A stretch of DNA of 64,000 bases. It comes from Citrobacter sp. wls619 (GTDB taxonomy: Bacteria; Pseudomonadota; Gammaproteobacteria; Enterobacterales; Enterobacteriaceae). Below the pieces are notes generated by a model. The model saw only the letters and a program-made list of their open reading frames with translations. It searched no databases and had not been told where the DNA came from. Shown piece after piece: positions 1 through 11,402 of this stretch; the first letter of the stretch is position 1; each line of letters starts with the position of its first letter. Position numbers and translations under genes: made by a program. The stretch lies in contig NZ_SZXJ01000043.1 of the NCBI RefSeq assembly GCF_005281345.1, forward strand, positions 418-64,417, given 5' to 3'.

Positions 1-63
1 AAGCTGACTGATAAGCCGCGTTATTTTGAGCATAGCGTCGTGGACAGTCATTCATTTAGCCTG
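1..63 (-). repeat. Partial duplication of the rnpB 3' end
   Basis: Bases 2-17 and about 37-58 repeat, with few changes, the 3' end of the RNase P RNA gene seen at 110-152 (gctgac-gataagcc, then gtcgtggacagtcattcat). About 20 unrelated bases are inserted between the two matching blocks. Tandem partial copies of the rnpB 3' end downstream of its terminator are known in E. coli; this is the same kind of repeat, cut by the window edge. Confidence 0.7.
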
Positions 64-73
64 CCCAGAAAGC

Positions 74-98
74 AAAAACCCCGCCGAAGCGGGGTTTT
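74..98 (-). terminator. rnpB intrinsic terminator
   Basis: On the minus strand a ten-base-pair stem (AAAACCCCGC with GCGGGGTTTT) is closed by a UUCG tetraloop and ends in a U run. It lies directly after the rnpB 3' end, the expected position for the terminator of the precursor RNA. Confidence 0.85.
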
Positions 99-103
99 AT
101 AAA

Positions 104-480
<377 letters not shown>

Positions 481-487
481 GGCGCGC

Positions 488-516
488 AGTATAGAGGGTT
501 CGTGCGCCTTTGTCAC
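488..516 (-). promoter_or_regulatory. rnpB sigma-70 promoter
   Basis: On the minus strand a -35 box GTGACA (511-516) and a -10 box TATACT (488-493) are separated by 17 bases, and the -10 box ends seven bases before the RNA start at 480. A GC-rich discriminator follows, as in stable-RNA promoters. The -35 box overlaps the stop codon of garK (513-515). Confidence 0.85.
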
Positions 517-1658
517 CCCGCACTACGCATTCCGATTGCCAGCGTGGCAGCGATATTCCTTGACGCGCGGTAAATATTATCCGATGCCCCGCGGAAAGCG
601 TCCTCCAGCGTGCCGATACGGGTTAATACGCTAAACACCGCATCAATGCCATATTGATGAACCACGTCCACATCGCGTGTCAGGCTACCGGCAATACCAA
701 TTACGGGTTTGTGGTACTTCTTCGCCACATTTGCCACACCAATCGGCACTTTGCCATGCACACTCTGGCTGTCGATGCGTCCCTCACCGGTGACCACCAG
801 CGTACAATCGTGAATATGTTCTTCCAGATTGAGCGCCTGAGTCACAATCTCGATACCACTGCGTAGCTCCGCGCCTAAAAAAGCCATTAACGCGGCCCCC
901 ATACCACCAGCAGCTCCTGCGCCAGGCACGTCTTTCACATCCACCCTGAGCGATTTTTTAATGATATCGGCATAGTGGGAAAGGTTGCGGTCCAGCTCGA
1001 CAATGTGTTCCTCAGTCGCCCCTTTCTGCGGGCCAAAGATGCGGGATGCGCCAGTATCGCCCGTCAGAGGATTTGTCACATCACAGGCAACGCGGATTGA
1101 ACAGGTCTTTAAGCGCGGATCCAGCCCCGAAACATCGATGGTATTGAGGCAAACCAGGCTACCGCCGCCGTAACCGATTTCAGTACCGTTAGCATCACAG
1201 AGTTTTGCCCCCAGCGCCTGCACCATACCCGCGCCGCCGTCGTTGGTCGCACTGCCGCCAATGCCAATAATAATGCTCTGCGCACCGCTATCCAGCGCCT
1301 GCAAAATCAACTCCCCGGTGCCACGCGACGTGGTGACTAACGGATTACGCTTTTCAGGAGGAACCAGCGCCAGACCGCTGGCTGCCGCCATTTCGATAAA
1401 CGCGGTTTTACCCTCTCCGGACATGCCCCAGCAGGCATTCACTTTTTCACCCAGCGGCCCCGTCACCAGGGCTGAACGTTCAGTCCCCTGCGTCGCGGCT
1501 ATCATCGCTTTTACTGTTCCTTCACCGCCATCGGCAACCGGAACAGACACATATTGCGCATAGGGGAAAATTTCCCGAAATCCTTTTTCTATTGCCTGAG
1601 CTACCTCGGAGGCAGACAGACTTTCTTTATAAGAGTCTGGGGCAATTACGATTTTCAT
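513..1658 (-). CDS. garK: Glycerate 2-kinase GarK
   Basis: GarK phosphorylates D-glycerate to 2-phosphoglycerate with ATP, the last step of galactarate and glucarate breakdown. The protein has 381 residues, the usual family length. It starts at the ATG before IVIAPDSYKES, and I reject an upstream in-frame extension of 36 residues that reaches into garR. The class I glycerate kinase signatures VADGGEGT (about 41-48) and GIGGSATNDGGAGM (about 132-145) are intact. It is the last gene of garPLRK. The 65-base gap to garR holds a GC-rich hairpin without a U run (about 1699-1719), and the stop codon sits inside the rnpB -35 box. In E. coli the operon is activated by CdaR; I see no site I can assign with certainty. 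Confidence 0.95.
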   Translation of the reverse strand: MKIVIAPDSYKESLSASEVAQAIEKGFREIFPYAQYVSVPVADGGEGTVKAMIAATQGTERSALVTGPLGEKVNACWGMSGEGKTAFIEMAAASGLALVPPEKRNPLVTTSRGTGELILQALDSGAQSIIIGIGGSATNDGGAGMVQALGAKLCDANGTEIGYGGGSLVCLNTIDVSGLDPRLKTCSIRVACDVTNPLTGDTGASRIFGPQKGATEEHIVELDRNLSHYADIIKKSLRVDVKDVPGAGAAGGMGAALMAFLGAELRSGIEIVTQALNLEEHIHDCTLVVTGEGRIDSQSVHGKVPIGVANVAKKYHKPVIGIAGSLTRDVDVVHQYGIDAVFSVLTRIGTLEDAFRGASDNIYRASRNIAATLAIGMRSAG

Positions 1659-1723
1659 AGTTATGTAGCCTGACTGTGCCGCGCAAGGCAAGAAATACAG
1701 GGCGCGCATCCGCGCCCTTCTTG

Positions 1724-2608
1724 TTAGCGAGTGACTTCCACTTTCGCCAGTTTTTCGTAGTAACATGCCAACGCACTGTGGTCAGCCGTTCCCAGCCCGT
1801 CAGCGCGCAGTGCCTGCATCATCTCCATTACCGCTGCGGTCAGCGGCAGCTGTGCGCCCACGCCGTGTGAAGTATCCAGCGCATTCGCCAGATCTTTGAT
1901 ATGCAGGTCGATACGAAAACCGGGTTTAAAGTTACGATCCATCACCATCGGCGCTTTGGCATCCAGCACGGTGCTGCCCGCCAGTCCGCCGCGAATAGCC
2001 TGATACACCAGATCCGGGTTCACGCCCGCTTTGGTCGCCAGGGTCAGCGCTTCAGACATCGCCGCAATGTTCAGCGCTACAATAACCTGGTTTGCCAGCT
2101 TGGTGACGTTACCCGCGCCAATGTCGCCGGTATGCACCACAGAGCCCGCCATCGCTTTCAGCAGATCGTAGTACTTATCGAAAATCGCTTTATCGCCGCC
2201 AACCATCACCGACAACGTGCCATCAATCGCCTTCGGCTCACCGCCACTCACCGGTGCATCCAGCATATCCACGCCTTTCGCTTTCAGCGCGTCGCTGATT
2301 TCGCGGCTGGCTAATGGTGCGATGGAACTCATATCGATCAGTACGGTTCCCGGCTTCGCCCCTTCAATGATGCCACCTTCACCCAGCGCGACCTCTTTCA
2401 CATGCGGGGAGTTCGGCAGCATGGTAATAATCACGTCGCACTGCTCGGCAATATCTTTCGCCGTGGCGGCGGTTTCTGCGCCTGCGGCGATGACTTCCGC
2501 AATCGCTTGTGGGTTACGGTCAGCAACCACCAGCGAGTAACCTGCCTTGAGGAGGTTTTTACTCATTGGTTTACCCATAATACCGAGGCCAATAAAACCA
2601 ACTTTCAT
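1724..2608 (-). CDS. garR: Tartronate semialdehyde reductase GarR
   Basis: GarR reduces tartronate semialdehyde (2-hydroxy-3-oxopropionate) to D-glycerate with NAD(P)H. It is a beta-hydroxyacid dehydrogenase with the N-terminal dinucleotide motif GFIGLGIMG (4-12), the substrate-binding segment DAPVSGGEPKA (118-128) and the catalytic lysine K170 in GNVTKLANQ. I place the start at the ATG giving 294 residues, as in E. coli; an ATG two codons upstream (2614) is possible, because a purine-rich GAGAGATAGAG stretch precedes both. It follows garL by 36 bases and precedes garK in one transcription unit. Confidence 0.95.
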   Translation of the reverse strand: MKVGFIGLGIMGKPMSKNLLKAGYSLVVADRNPQAIAEVIAAGAETAATAKDIAEQCDVIITMLPNSPHVKEVALGEGGIIEGAKPGTVLIDMSSIAPLASREISDALKAKGVDMLDAPVSGGEPKAIDGTLSVMVGGDKAIFDKYYDLLKAMAGSVVHTGDIGAGNVTKLANQVIVALNIAAMSEALTLATKAGVNPDLVYQAIRGGLAGSTVLDAKAPMVMDRNFKPGFRIDLHIKDLANALDTSHGVGAQLPLTAAVMEMMQALRADGLGTADHSALACYYEKLAKVEVTR

Positions 2609-2644
2609 TGTCATATCTCTATCTCTCTCTACTGTCGATGGTGG

Positions 2645-3415
2645 TTATTTCTTAAAGGAGTCAGCCAGCTTCTGTGTGGCCGAGCGGAATACGCCAAGAT
2701 CGCTGCCAACGGCAACAAACGTTGCGCCCCATTCCAGATAACGACGGGCATCCGCCTCTACCGGGGCCAGAATGCCGCTTGGTTTACCGTGTGCCTTTGC
2801 GCGGGCAAAGATGTGCTGGATTGCTTTCTGTACGTCAGGGTGGGAAGCATTGCCGAGATGACCTAATGCTGCAGCCAGATCGCTCGGGCCAACAAAAATA
2901 CCGTCTACGCCGTCGGTCGCCGCGATGGCATCAACGTTATCAACACCCTGCTGGCTTTCGATCTGCACGAGAATAGTGATGTTCTTATTCGACTGAGCAA
3001 AGTAGTCCGGCACGGTACCGAACATATTGGCACGGTGGGAAACAGATACACCGCGAATCCCTTCTGGTGGGTAACGGGTAGATGCTACGGCGTTTATCGC
3101 CTCTTCTTCGGTCTCAACAAACGGGATCAGGAAGTTATAAAACCCAATATCCAACAGACGCTTGATAATGACCGGCTCATTAGTCGGAACACGCACAACC
3201 GGTGCGCTGATGCTACCTTTCAGTGCCATCAGTTGCGGGATAAACGTCGAGATATCGTTCGGTGCATGCTCACCATCCAGCACCAGCCAGTCAAAGCCTG
3301 CCAGGCCTAATACCTCGGTACTGATTGGATTGGCCAGCGCAGACCAGCAGCCAATCTGCACCTGATGCGCCGCGAGGGCCGCTTTAAATTTGTTCGGGAA
3401 TATCGTGTTATTCAT
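2645..3415 (-). CDS. garL: 5-keto-4-deoxy-D-glucarate aldolase GarL
   Basis: GarL is a class II, metal-dependent aldolase that splits 5-keto-4-deoxy-D-glucarate (and 2-keto-3-deoxyglucarate) into pyruvate and tartronate semialdehyde. The protein has 256 residues, identical to the E. coli length. The HpcH/HpaI-family active-site residues are visible: H50 in DGEHAPND, the metal ligand E153 in QIESQQG and the metal ligand D179 in GPSDL. It lies 15 bases after garP and 36 bases before garR, so its products feed GarR and GarK encoded next to it. Confidence 0.96.
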   Translation of the reverse strand: MNNTIFPNKFKAALAAHQVQIGCWSALANPISTEVLGLAGFDWLVLDGEHAPNDISTFIPQLMALKGSISAPVVRVPTNEPVIIKRLLDIGFYNFLIPFVETEEEAINAVASTRYPPEGIRGVSVSHRANMFGTVPDYFAQSNKNITILVQIESQQGVDNVDAIAATDGVDGIFVGPSDLAAALGHLGNASHPDVQKAIQHIFARAKAHGKPSGILAPVEADARRYLEWGATFVAVGSDLGVFRSATQKLADSFKK

Positions 3416-3430
3416 CGCCTATACCTTTGT

Positions 3431-4765
3431 TTATTTCTGCAATTCCATACGTTTAATGTCACCGACAATAAACAGGTAGCAAACCATCGCCATCAGCGCC
3501 GAGCATCCTACAAACATCAGCGCAGCATTAAATGAATGCAGCTCGCTCACCAGGTAACCAATCACCAGCGGGGTTACGATGGACGCGACGTTGCCAAATA
3601 CGTTAAATACACCACCACACAGACCGACTATTTCTTTCGGTGCAGTATCGGAAATCACCGGCCAGCCCAGCGCGCCGAAGCCTTTTCCGAAAAACGCCAG
3701 CGCCATCAACGCCACCACCAGGGTGGTATTATCGGTGTAGTTACACAGAATGATGGTCGACGCGAGCAGCATCCCGAGCACAATTGGCAGCTTACGCGCC
3801 AGAGTAATACTGGAGCCGCGTTTAATCAGATAATCGGAGAACACCCCACCCAACACGCCACCGGCAAATCCGCACAGCGCAGGAATAGAAGCCACCAGAC
3901 CAACCTTGAGGATCGACATGCCTTTTTCTTGCACCAGGTAGATCGGGAACCAGGTCAGAAAGAACCAGGTGATGGTATTGATAAAATACTGTCCGAAGAA
4001 CACACCCAGCATCATGCGATTAGTCAGCAACTGCTTGATATAATGCAGCTTAGGGCCGCCAGATGCCGCATCACCCGGCTTCTTGTGATCCATATCGACC
4101 ACCGCGCCGTTGTCAGAGATAAACTTCAGTTCTTCTTGCGACATACGCGGATGCTCGGTCGGGTTATGGATCAATTTCACCCACAGCCCGGTCAGCACAA
4201 AGCCGATCGCCCCCATCACGGTAAAGACATGTTCCCAGCCCCAGGCAAAAGTTAACCACCCCAACAGCGGGGAAAATAATGCCAGGGAGAAGTACTGCGC
4301 GGAGTTAAAAATTGCCGATGCTGTACCGCGCTCTTTCGTGGGGAACCAGGCGGCCACAATGCGTGCGTTAGCCGGGAAAGACGGCGCTTCAGAGAAGCCC
4401 AGCATGAAACGCATGATGAACATTGAAATACCCGCCCAGGCCAGCGGGAACATATCCACGAATCCCTGCAGGAAGGTAAACAGCGACCAGAAAAACAGGC
4501 TGTAAGTGTAGACTTTCTTCGAACCGAACTTGTCGAGCAGCCATCCGCCGGGGATTTGCATCAGCAAATAAGCCCAGCCAAAAGCCGAAAAAATGTAACC
4601 CATTGATATGGCGCTAAGCTGTAGCTCTTTCGCCACTTCCGTACCGGCAATAGACAACGTCGCACGGTCCGCATAGTTAACGGCTGTAACAATAAAGATT
4701 ACCAGCAATATTAAATAACGAGTGTGCGTGCCTTTCTTTTTCTCTACCACCGTATCCAGTATCAT
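3431..4765 (-). CDS. garP: Galactarate/glucarate/glycerate MFS transporter GarP
   Basis: GarP is an inner-membrane proton symporter of the major facilitator superfamily, anion:cation symporter type, that imports galactarate, D-glucarate and D-glycerate. The 444-residue protein has the E. coli length, a short basic N-terminus followed by twelve hydrophobic segments, and the family motif GGWLLDKFGSKK after the second segment (about 72-83). It is the first gene of garPLRK and is divergent from garD across a 411-base region, which suits shared activation by CdaR. Confidence 0.95.
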   Translation of the reverse strand: MILDTVVEKKKGTHTRYLILLVIFIVTAVNYADRATLSIAGTEVAKELQLSAISMGYIFSAFGWAYLLMQIPGGWLLDKFGSKKVYTYSLFFWSLFTFLQGFVDMFPLAWAGISMFIMRFMLGFSEAPSFPANARIVAAWFPTKERGTASAIFNSAQYFSLALFSPLLGWLTFAWGWEHVFTVMGAIGFVLTGLWVKLIHNPTEHPRMSQEELKFISDNGAVVDMDHKKPGDAASGGPKLHYIKQLLTNRMMLGVFFGQYFINTITWFFLTWFPIYLVQEKGMSILKVGLVASIPALCGFAGGVLGGVFSDYLIKRGSSITLARKLPIVLGMLLASTIILCNYTDNTTLVVALMALAFFGKGFGALGWPVISDTAPKEIVGLCGGVFNVFGNVASIVTPLVIGYLVSELHSFNAALMFVGCSALMAMVCYLFIVGDIKRMELQK

Positions 4766-5176
4766 ACTATTTACCTCGGGCTACCTCGGGCACATGTCTT
4801 TTATTATTTGGCAGGCATTTTTAATAATTAATTACCGCCAATAAATATACGCAATAATTTATCCGGTGCTGTGAAACCGTGATTTAGTATAATCAGCACG
4901 ACACGGTTAATCATTGTGCAAATGCTCACTAAAGAAAGGTCGTTAGAATATTCTCTTGGGCTGATGCACATAAGCATGGGCGCTAATGCACACATTTACG
5001 TATTGCCACCGCTGGCAGCATGGTGTACCTGAGTTTAAGTGATCATGGTCACATTCTCAGATTTAATCTCCTGACATTCTTATTTCACAATACCAAGTCT
5101 TTATTGCTTTTAATTAGATTAAACATATCAACACCCATACAATTATTATCACCACCTGGCTGGAGAATACTGGACA
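4766..5176. promoter_or_regulatory. garP-garD divergent control region
   Basis: This 411-base AT-rich gap holds the 5' ends and promoters of both gar transcription units but no open frame worth calling. Next to garP a ten-base direct repeat (ctacctcggg) occurs twice, at about 4769-4791. In E. coli the equivalent region is controlled by the sugar-diacid activator CdaR and by cAMP-CRP. I cannot assign individual binding sites by eye. Confidence 0.5.
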
Positions 5177-6748
5177 ATGGCCGACATCGAAATTAGACAA
5201 GAATCGCCAACGGCGTTTTATATTAAAGTACACGACACAGATAATGTGGCGATTATTGTCAATGACAATGGTCTGAAAGCCGGGACACGTTTTCCGGATG
5301 GACTGACGCTGATAGAGCATATCCCCCAGGGCCATAAAGTGGCGCTAACAGATATTCCTGTTCACGGCGAAATTGTCCGCTATGGTGAAGTGATAGGTTT
5401 CGCCGTTCGCGATATCCCACGCGGCAGCTGGATCGATGAATCTATGGTTGAACTGCCAAAAGCCCCGCCGCTGGAAACATTACCGCTGGCCACCAAAGTT
5501 CCGGAACCGCTGCCGCCGCTGGAGGGGTATACCTTCGAAGGATACCGCAATGCTGACGGCAGCGTCGGCACCAAGAATCTGCTCGGCATCTCCACCAGCG
5601 TGCACTGCGTGGCGGGCGTGGTGGATTATGTCGTGAAAATCATTGAGCGCGATCTGCTGCCCAACTATCCGAACGTCGACGGCGTGGTGGGGCTCAATCA
5701 CTTGTACGGCTGCGGCGTGGCGATCAATGCCCCAGCCGCCATCGTGCCGATTCGTACAATCCACAATATTGCGCTGAACCCGAACTTCGGCGGTGAAGTC
5801 ATGGTCATCGGCCTTGGCTGTGAAAAACTCCAGCCTGAGCGCCTGCTGGAAGGTACACACGATGTGAAAAGTATTCCGGTAGACAGCGCCAGTATCGTCA
5901 GCCTGCAGGATGAAAAACACGTTGGTTTTAAATCCATGGTAGAAGACATTTTGCAGGTCGCTGAGCGCCACCTGGCAAAGCTCAATCAGCGCCAGCGCGA
6001 AACCTGTCCGGCATCAGAACTGGTTGTCGGCATGCAATGCGGCGGTAGCGATGCGTTTTCTGGCGTAACGGCCAACCCGGCAGTCGGTTATGCATCCGAT
6101 CTTCTGGTACGTTGCGGGGCAACCGTGATGTTCTCGGAAGTGACCGAAGTGCGCGATGCCATCCACCTTCTGACCCCGCGGGCAATTAACGAAGAGGTGG
6201 GCAAACGCCTGCTCGAAGAGATGGCCTGGTACGACAACTATCTCGATATGGGGAAAACTGACCGCAGCGCTAACCCCTCTCCGGGCAACAAGAAAGGCGG
6301 TCTGGCAAACGTGGTGGAAAAAGCGCTGGGCTCCATTGCCAAGTCTGGCAAGAGCGCGATTGTCGAAGTGTTGTCGCCGGGTCAGCGTCCAACCAGGCGT
6401 GGCCTGATTTACGCCGCAACTCCCGCCAGTGATTTTGTTTGCGGTACGCAGCAGGTTGCTTCCGGCATCACCGTGCAGGTGTTCACCACCGGTCGCGGTA
6501 CGCCGTACGGTCTGGTGGCCGTGCCGGTGATAAAAATGGCGACGCGTACCGAACTGGCTAATCGTTGGTTTGACCTGATGGACATCAACGCAGGTACCAT
6601 CGCGACCGGAGAAGAAACCATCGAAGAAGTAGGGTTGAAGCTATTCGAGTTCATTCTCGATGTGGCCAGCGGGCGTAAGAAAACCTTCTCGGATCAGTGG
6701 GGATTACATAACCAGCTGGCGGTATTTAACCCGGCACCGGTAACCTGA
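5177..6748 (+). CDS. garD: Galactarate dehydratase GarD
   Basis: GarD dehydrates galactarate to 5-keto-4-deoxy-D-glucarate, the first committed step of the pathway completed by GarL, GarR and GarK. It has 523 residues, as in E. coli. The N-terminal part (to about residue 90) is a SAF-type domain and the rest is the UxaA/GarD catalytic region, with conserved segments GLNHLYGCG (about 173-181) and [11 protein letters not shown] (about 286-296). It is transcribed alone, divergent from garP, and ends at a clear intrinsic terminator (6771-6800). The string ggcggtagcgat at 6041 that encodes GGSD is not a regulatory element. Confidence 0.96.
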   Translation: MADIEIRQESPTAFYIKVHDTDNVAIIVNDNGLKAGTRFPDGLTLIEHIPQGHKVALTDIPVHGEIVRYGEVIGFAVRDIPRGSWIDESMVELPKAPPLETLPLATKVPEPLPPLEGYTFEGYRNADGSVGTKNLLGISTSVHCVAGVVDYVVKIIERDLLPNYPNVDGVVGLNHLYGCGVAINAPAAIVPIRTIHNIALNPNFGGEVMVIGLGCEKLQPERLLEGTHDVKSIPVDSASIVSLQDEKHVGFKSMVEDILQVAERHLAKLNQRQRETCPASELVVGMQCGGSDAFSGVTANPAVGYASDLLVRCGATVMFSEVTEVRDAIHLLTPRAINEEVGKRLLEEMAWYDNYLDMGKTDRSANPSPGNKKGGLANVVEKALGSIAKSGKSAIVEVLSPGQRPTRRGLIYAATPASDFVCGTQQVASGITVQVFTTGRGTPYGLVAVPVIKMATRTELANRWFDLMDINAGTIATGEETIEEVGLKLFEFILDVASGRKKTFSDQWGLHNQLAVFNPAPVT

Positions 6749-6770
6749 TTTTTCACTGTTTTCTCTTCAG

Positions 6771-6800
6771 GAGCATGTCTACGGGCATGCTCTTTTTTTT
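6771..6800 (+). terminator. garD intrinsic terminator
   Basis: A seven-base-pair stem GAGCATG/CATGCTC with a short loop is followed by a run of eight T. It lies 23 bases after the garD stop codon and separates garD from the gat promoter. Confidence 0.9.
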
Positions 6801-6807
6801 GTCATAA

Positions 6808-7782
<975 letters not shown>

Positions 7783-7915
7783 GTCCTTCATTAATTTGAA
7801 TTGCACGGGTGCTGACAAAGGTTTGTTTTTAAAGCTGGATCACGAAAGATGCTTTTACCCTTTGCCTTCAATCCAAAAATATTATGAAGATAAACAAAAG
7901 ATATCGGAGATAGAA

Positions 7916-9187
7916 GTGAAAGAAATAATCTCTCGTCATAAAGCGGGTGAACATTTGGGAATTTGTTCTGTTTGTTCAGCCCATCCGCTGGTGATTGAAT
8001 CCGCATTACGTTTTGATCTCAATACAGACAGTAAAGTGCTGATCGAAGCGACATCAAATCAGGTCAATCAGTTTGGCGGCTATACCGGGATGAAGCCTGC
8101 CGATTTCCGTGACTTTGTGTATAACATTGCAGAACAAGTCGGTTTCCCTCGTGAAAGACTGATTCTCGGGGGCGATCACCTCGGTCCTAACTGCTGGCAA
8201 AATGAACCGGCAGCAGAGGCGATGGCGAAATCCGTAGATTTAATTAAAGCTTATGTCGCCGCTGGATTCAGTAAAATCCATCTTGATGCCTCTATGTCTT
8301 GTGCTGACGATCCCACACCGCTGGATCCGATGGTTGTCGCCGAGCGCGCCGCTGTACTGTGCCAGGCCGCAGAGGCAACAGCCACTGAAGAACAGAAACG
8401 CCAATTAACTTACGTTATAGGGACAGAAGTTCCTGTACCTGGCGGAGAAGCCAGTACTATTGGTACCGTACATGTTACCCGCGAAGAAGATGCTGCCCGT
8501 ACCCTGGAAACACACCAGGTCGCTTTTCGCGCATTAGGGCTTGAAGACGCATTAACCCGTGTGATCGCCATTGTCGTCCAGCCAGGCGTGGAGTTTGATC
8601 ACACACAGATCATTCACTATCAACCACAAGCCGCAGAAGCGCTTTCCGCCTGGATCAAAGAGACGCCGATGGTCTACGAGGCGCACTCCACCGATTATCA
8701 AACCCGTCAAGCCTATCGTGACCTGGTACGTGACCACTATGCGATTCTGAAAGTAGGTCCCGCGCTGACTTTCGCCCTTCGCGAAGCTATTTTTGCCCTG
8801 GCGCAAATGGAAAATGAGCTGATCTCTCCGGAACAACGGAGCCGGGTGCTGGAGGTGATTGATGAAGTCATGCTGAATGAGCCGGACTACTGGAAAAAAT
8901 ACTATCGTCCAACCTGGAGCCAGGCGATGGTCGATATTCACTTCAGCTTGTCTGACCGTATTCGCTACTACTGGCCTCATCCGCGTATTCGTCAAAGCGT
9001 GGAAAAGTTAATTGCCAACCTGAACGGTGTGGCATTACCGCTGGGGCTAATTAGCCAGTTTATGCCTGTGCAGTTTGAACGCCTGTCAGAAGGAACGCTC
9101 ACGGCTACCCCCCATAATCTGATTATCGACAAAATCCAGGACGTTCTGCGTGCCTATCGCTTTGGCTGCGCGCCAGTTATCGCCTGA
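7916..9187 (+). CDS. gatZ: Tagatose-bisphosphate aldolase chaperone subunit GatZ
   Basis: GatZ is the non-catalytic subunit that stabilises and activates GatY. I start it at the GTG at 7916, which has GGAG about eight bases upstream and gives 423 residues beginning [13 protein letters not shown], in line with the 420 residues of E. coli GatZ. The long upstream extension of the frame overlaps gatY and has no family match. Conserved stretches include [34 protein letters not shown] and [10 protein letters not shown]. The gap of 133 bases after gatY is the longest in this operon. Confidence 0.93.
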   Translation: MKEIISRHKAGEHLGICSVCSAHPLVIESALRFDLNTDSKVLIEATSNQVNQFGGYTGMKPADFRDFVYNIAEQVGFPRERLILGGDHLGPNCWQNEPAAEAMAKSVDLIKAYVAAGFSKIHLDASMSCADDPTPLDPMVVAERAAVLCQAAEATATEEQKRQLTYVIGTEVPVPGGEASTIGTVHVTREEDAARTLETHQVAFRALGLEDALTRVIAIVVQPGVEFDHTQIIHYQPQAAEALSAWIKETPMVYEAHSTDYQTRQAYRDLVRDHYAILKVGPALTFALREAIFALAQMENELISPEQRSRVLEVIDEVMLNEPDYWKKYYRPTWSQAMVDIHFSLSDRIRYYWPHPRIRQSVEKLIANLNGVALPLGLISQFMPVQFERLSEGTLTATPHNLIIDKIQDVLRAYRFGCAPVIA

Positions 9188-9201
9188 AATCTGGAGAATA
9201 T

Positions 9202-9666
9202 ATGAGCCAACTCTTTGTCCGAACCGGAATTAACTTTAGCTCGTGTCAGCATGCGCTGGCGCACATTGGGGAAGAGATGCTGGCCAAAGGGGTCGTGCAT
9301 GAAAGCTACCCGCAGGCCTTAATGGAACGTGAAGCCATATTCCCAACTGGGATAGCGCTGGAACGTCACGCCGTTGCGATCCCGCACTGTGAAGCCGTTC
9401 ATGCGAAATCGCCAGCTATCTATCTGATTCGCCCAGAGACGCCTGTCAACTTTCAGCAGGCAGATGATGATGAAGAGATAGCGGTCTCTTTAATTATTGC
9501 CTTAATCGTTGAGAACCCGACGGCTCAGCTAAAGCTGTTACGTCGCCTGTTTAGTGAGCTGCAAAACCCGAACACCATTGAAGCATTATTGAATGCGCCA
9601 GATGCTGAACTGGCAATGCTCTTTCGGGAAAAAATCCTTGAGTCTGAGCCTTGCGCGCAGGCTTGA
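9202..9666 (+). CDS. gatA: PTS galactitol-specific EIIA component GatA
   Basis: GatA accepts phosphate from HPr and passes it to GatB during galactitol uptake. It is a 154-residue EIIA of the fructose/mannitol type; E. coli GatA has 150. The phosphorylated histidine is H62 in the motif AIPHCEAVH. The gene starts 14 bases after gatZ and is followed by gatB and gatC, so the three PTS parts are separate proteins as in E. coli. Confidence 0.94.
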   Translation: MSQLFVRTGINFSSCQHALAHIGEEMLAKGVVHESYPQALMEREAIFPTGIALERHAVAIPHCEAVHAKSPAIYLIRPETPVNFQQADDDEEIAVSLIIALIVENPTAQLKLLRRLFSELQNPNTIEALLNAPDAELAMLFREKILESEPCAQA

Positions 9667-9695
9667 TAACAAACTGATAATAAAAGGAATACCCT

Positions 9696-9980
9696 ATGAA
9701 ACGTAAAGTAATTGTGGCGTGTGGCGGTGCGGTAGCAACTTCAACAATGGCAGCAGAAGAAATTAAAGAACTGTGTGAAGCCAACAATATCCAACTCGAC
9801 CTGGTTCAGTGCCGGGTAACAGAAATCGAAACCTATATGGATGGAGCCGATCTTATCTGTACCACCGCCCGTGTTGACCGTACTTTTGGCGATATCCCTG
9901 TGGTCCACGGCATGCCTTTTGTTTCAGGCGTGGGTATCGAAGCGTTGCAGCAAAAAATACTGACTATCCTCGTGGGGTGA
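9696..9980 (+). CDS. gatB: PTS galactitol-specific EIIB component GatB
   Basis: GatB carries the phosphocysteine that phosphorylates galactitol as it passes through GatC. The 94-residue protein has the EIIB signature with the phosphorylated C9 followed by the P-loop-like GGAVATS (10-16). Its stop codon is four bases before the start of gatC, which indicates translational coupling. Confidence 0.95.
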   Translation: MKRKVIVACGGAVATSTMAAEEIKELCEANNIQLDLVQCRVTEIETYMDGADLICTTARVDRTFGDIPVVHGMPFVSGVGIEALQQKILTILVG

Positions 9981-9984
9981 CGCC

Positions 9985-11358
9985 ATGTTTAGCGAAATAA
10001 TGCGTTATATCCTCGACTTAGGTCCGACGGTCATGCTGCCGCTCGTGATCATCATCTTCTCAAAACTATTGGGGATGAAGCTCGGGGATTGTTTTAAATC
10101 CGGTCTGCATATTGGGATTGGCTTCGTCGGTATCGGCCTGGTTATTGGCCTGATGCTGGATTCTATCGGGCCTGCCGCAAAAGCAATGGCGGAGCAGTTT
10201 CAAATCAATCTGCATGTCATTGATGTTGGCTGGCCGGGTTCATCACCGATGACATGGGCATCACAGATCGCCTTGATTGCTATCCCTGTCGCCATTGGGG
10301 TCAATATCCTGATGCTGGTCACCCGAATGACCCGGGTCGTCAATGTCGATATCTGGAACATCTGGCATATGACGTTCACTGGCGCAATGTTACATCTGGC
10401 GACGGGCTCATACTGGTTGGGCATCCTGGGCGTTGTCGTTCACGCCGCTTTTGTCTACAAACTTGGCGACTGGTTTGCGAAAGACACGCGCGACTTTTTC
10501 GGTCTCGAAGGTATTGCCATCCCACACGGCTCATCAGCCTATCTGGGGCCAATAGCGGTATTGGTTGATACGATCATTGAAAAAATCCCAGGCCTGAATC
10601 GCATTCATTTCAGTGCAGATGATGTACAGAAACGCTTCGGTCCTTTTGGTGAGCCAGTCACCGTCGGTTTTGTTATGGGCTTAGTGATCGGCTTGTTAGC
10701 CGGGTATGACATCAAAGCAGTATTGCAACTGGCGGTAAAAACGGCTGCCGTTATGCTGCTCATGCCACGCGTCATTAAACCGATTATGGATGGCTTAACA
10801 CCTATTGCAAAACATGCACGCAAACGTCTGCAGGCGAAATTTGGCGGTCAGGAGTTCTTAATTGGTCTGGATCCCGCATTGCTGCTCGGCCATACGTCGG
10901 TGGTTTCCGCCAGCCTGATCTTTATTCCGCTGACCATTCTGATTGCCGTCCTGGTTCCAGGTAATCAGGTTCTGCCCTTCGGTGATCTTGCTACTATTGG
11001 GTTCTTTGTCGCAATGGCGGTAGCCGTTCATCAGGGGAACCTGTTCCGCACGCTGATCTCTGGCGTCATCATCATGGGCATCACCTTGTGGATAGCCACC
11101 CAGACTATCGGCTTACACACTCAGCTTGCCGCCAATGCCGGGGCACTGAAAGCCGGTGGAATGGTCGCCTCTCTGGACCAGGGGGGCTCGCCGATCACCT
11201 GGTTACTGATTCAGCTCTTTACCTGGCAAAACGTCGTGGCGTTTGCCGTGATTGCCGTCATTTACTTCGCAGGTGTGCTATTGACCTGGCGCCGGGCACG
11301 TCATTTCGTCGCCGCCGAAAAAGCAGCCGCTATCTCAGAAAGCCAGCCCACATCTTAA
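9985..11358 (+). CDS. gatC: PTS galactitol-specific EIIC permease GatC
   Basis: GatC is the membrane channel of the galactitol phosphotransferase system, delivering galactitol 1-phosphate to the cytoplasm. The protein has 457 residues (451 in E. coli) and about ten to twelve hydrophobic segments. Typical family segments are GIGFVGIGLVIGLM (about 44-57) near the N-terminus and the conserved loop GEPVTVGFVMG (about 221-231). The C-terminal tail is basic and cytoplasmic. It is followed after 44 bases by gatD, which oxidises the transported product. Confidence 0.94.
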   Translation: MFSEIMRYILDLGPTVMLPLVIIIFSKLLGMKLGDCFKSGLHIGIGFVGIGLVIGLMLDSIGPAAKAMAEQFQINLHVIDVGWPGSSPMTWASQIALIAIPVAIGVNILMLVTRMTRVVNVDIWNIWHMTFTGAMLHLATGSYWLGILGVVVHAAFVYKLGDWFAKDTRDFFGLEGIAIPHGSSAYLGPIAVLVDTIIEKIPGLNRIHFSADDVQKRFGPFGEPVTVGFVMGLVIGLLAGYDIKAVLQLAVKTAAVMLLMPRVIKPIMDGLTPIAKHARKRLQAKFGGQEFLIGLDPALLLGHTSVVSASLIFIPLTILIAVLVPGNQVLPFGDLATIGFFVAMAVAVHQGNLFRTLISGVIIMGITLWIATQTIGLHTQLAANAGALKAGGMVASLDQGGSPITWLLIQLFTWQNVVAFAVIAVIYFAGVLLTWRRARHFVAAEKAAAISESQPTS

Positions 11359-11402
11359 TTTCTGGGGAGCATTTGCTCCCCTTCACATTTCTGGAGACTC
11401 TT

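Noticed and set aside
6041-6052. Second ops-like string GGCGGTAGCGAT
   Set aside because: It lies inside garD and encodes part of the conserved CGGSDAFSG segment; the base after GGCGGTAGCG is A rather than T, and no glycan operon follows.
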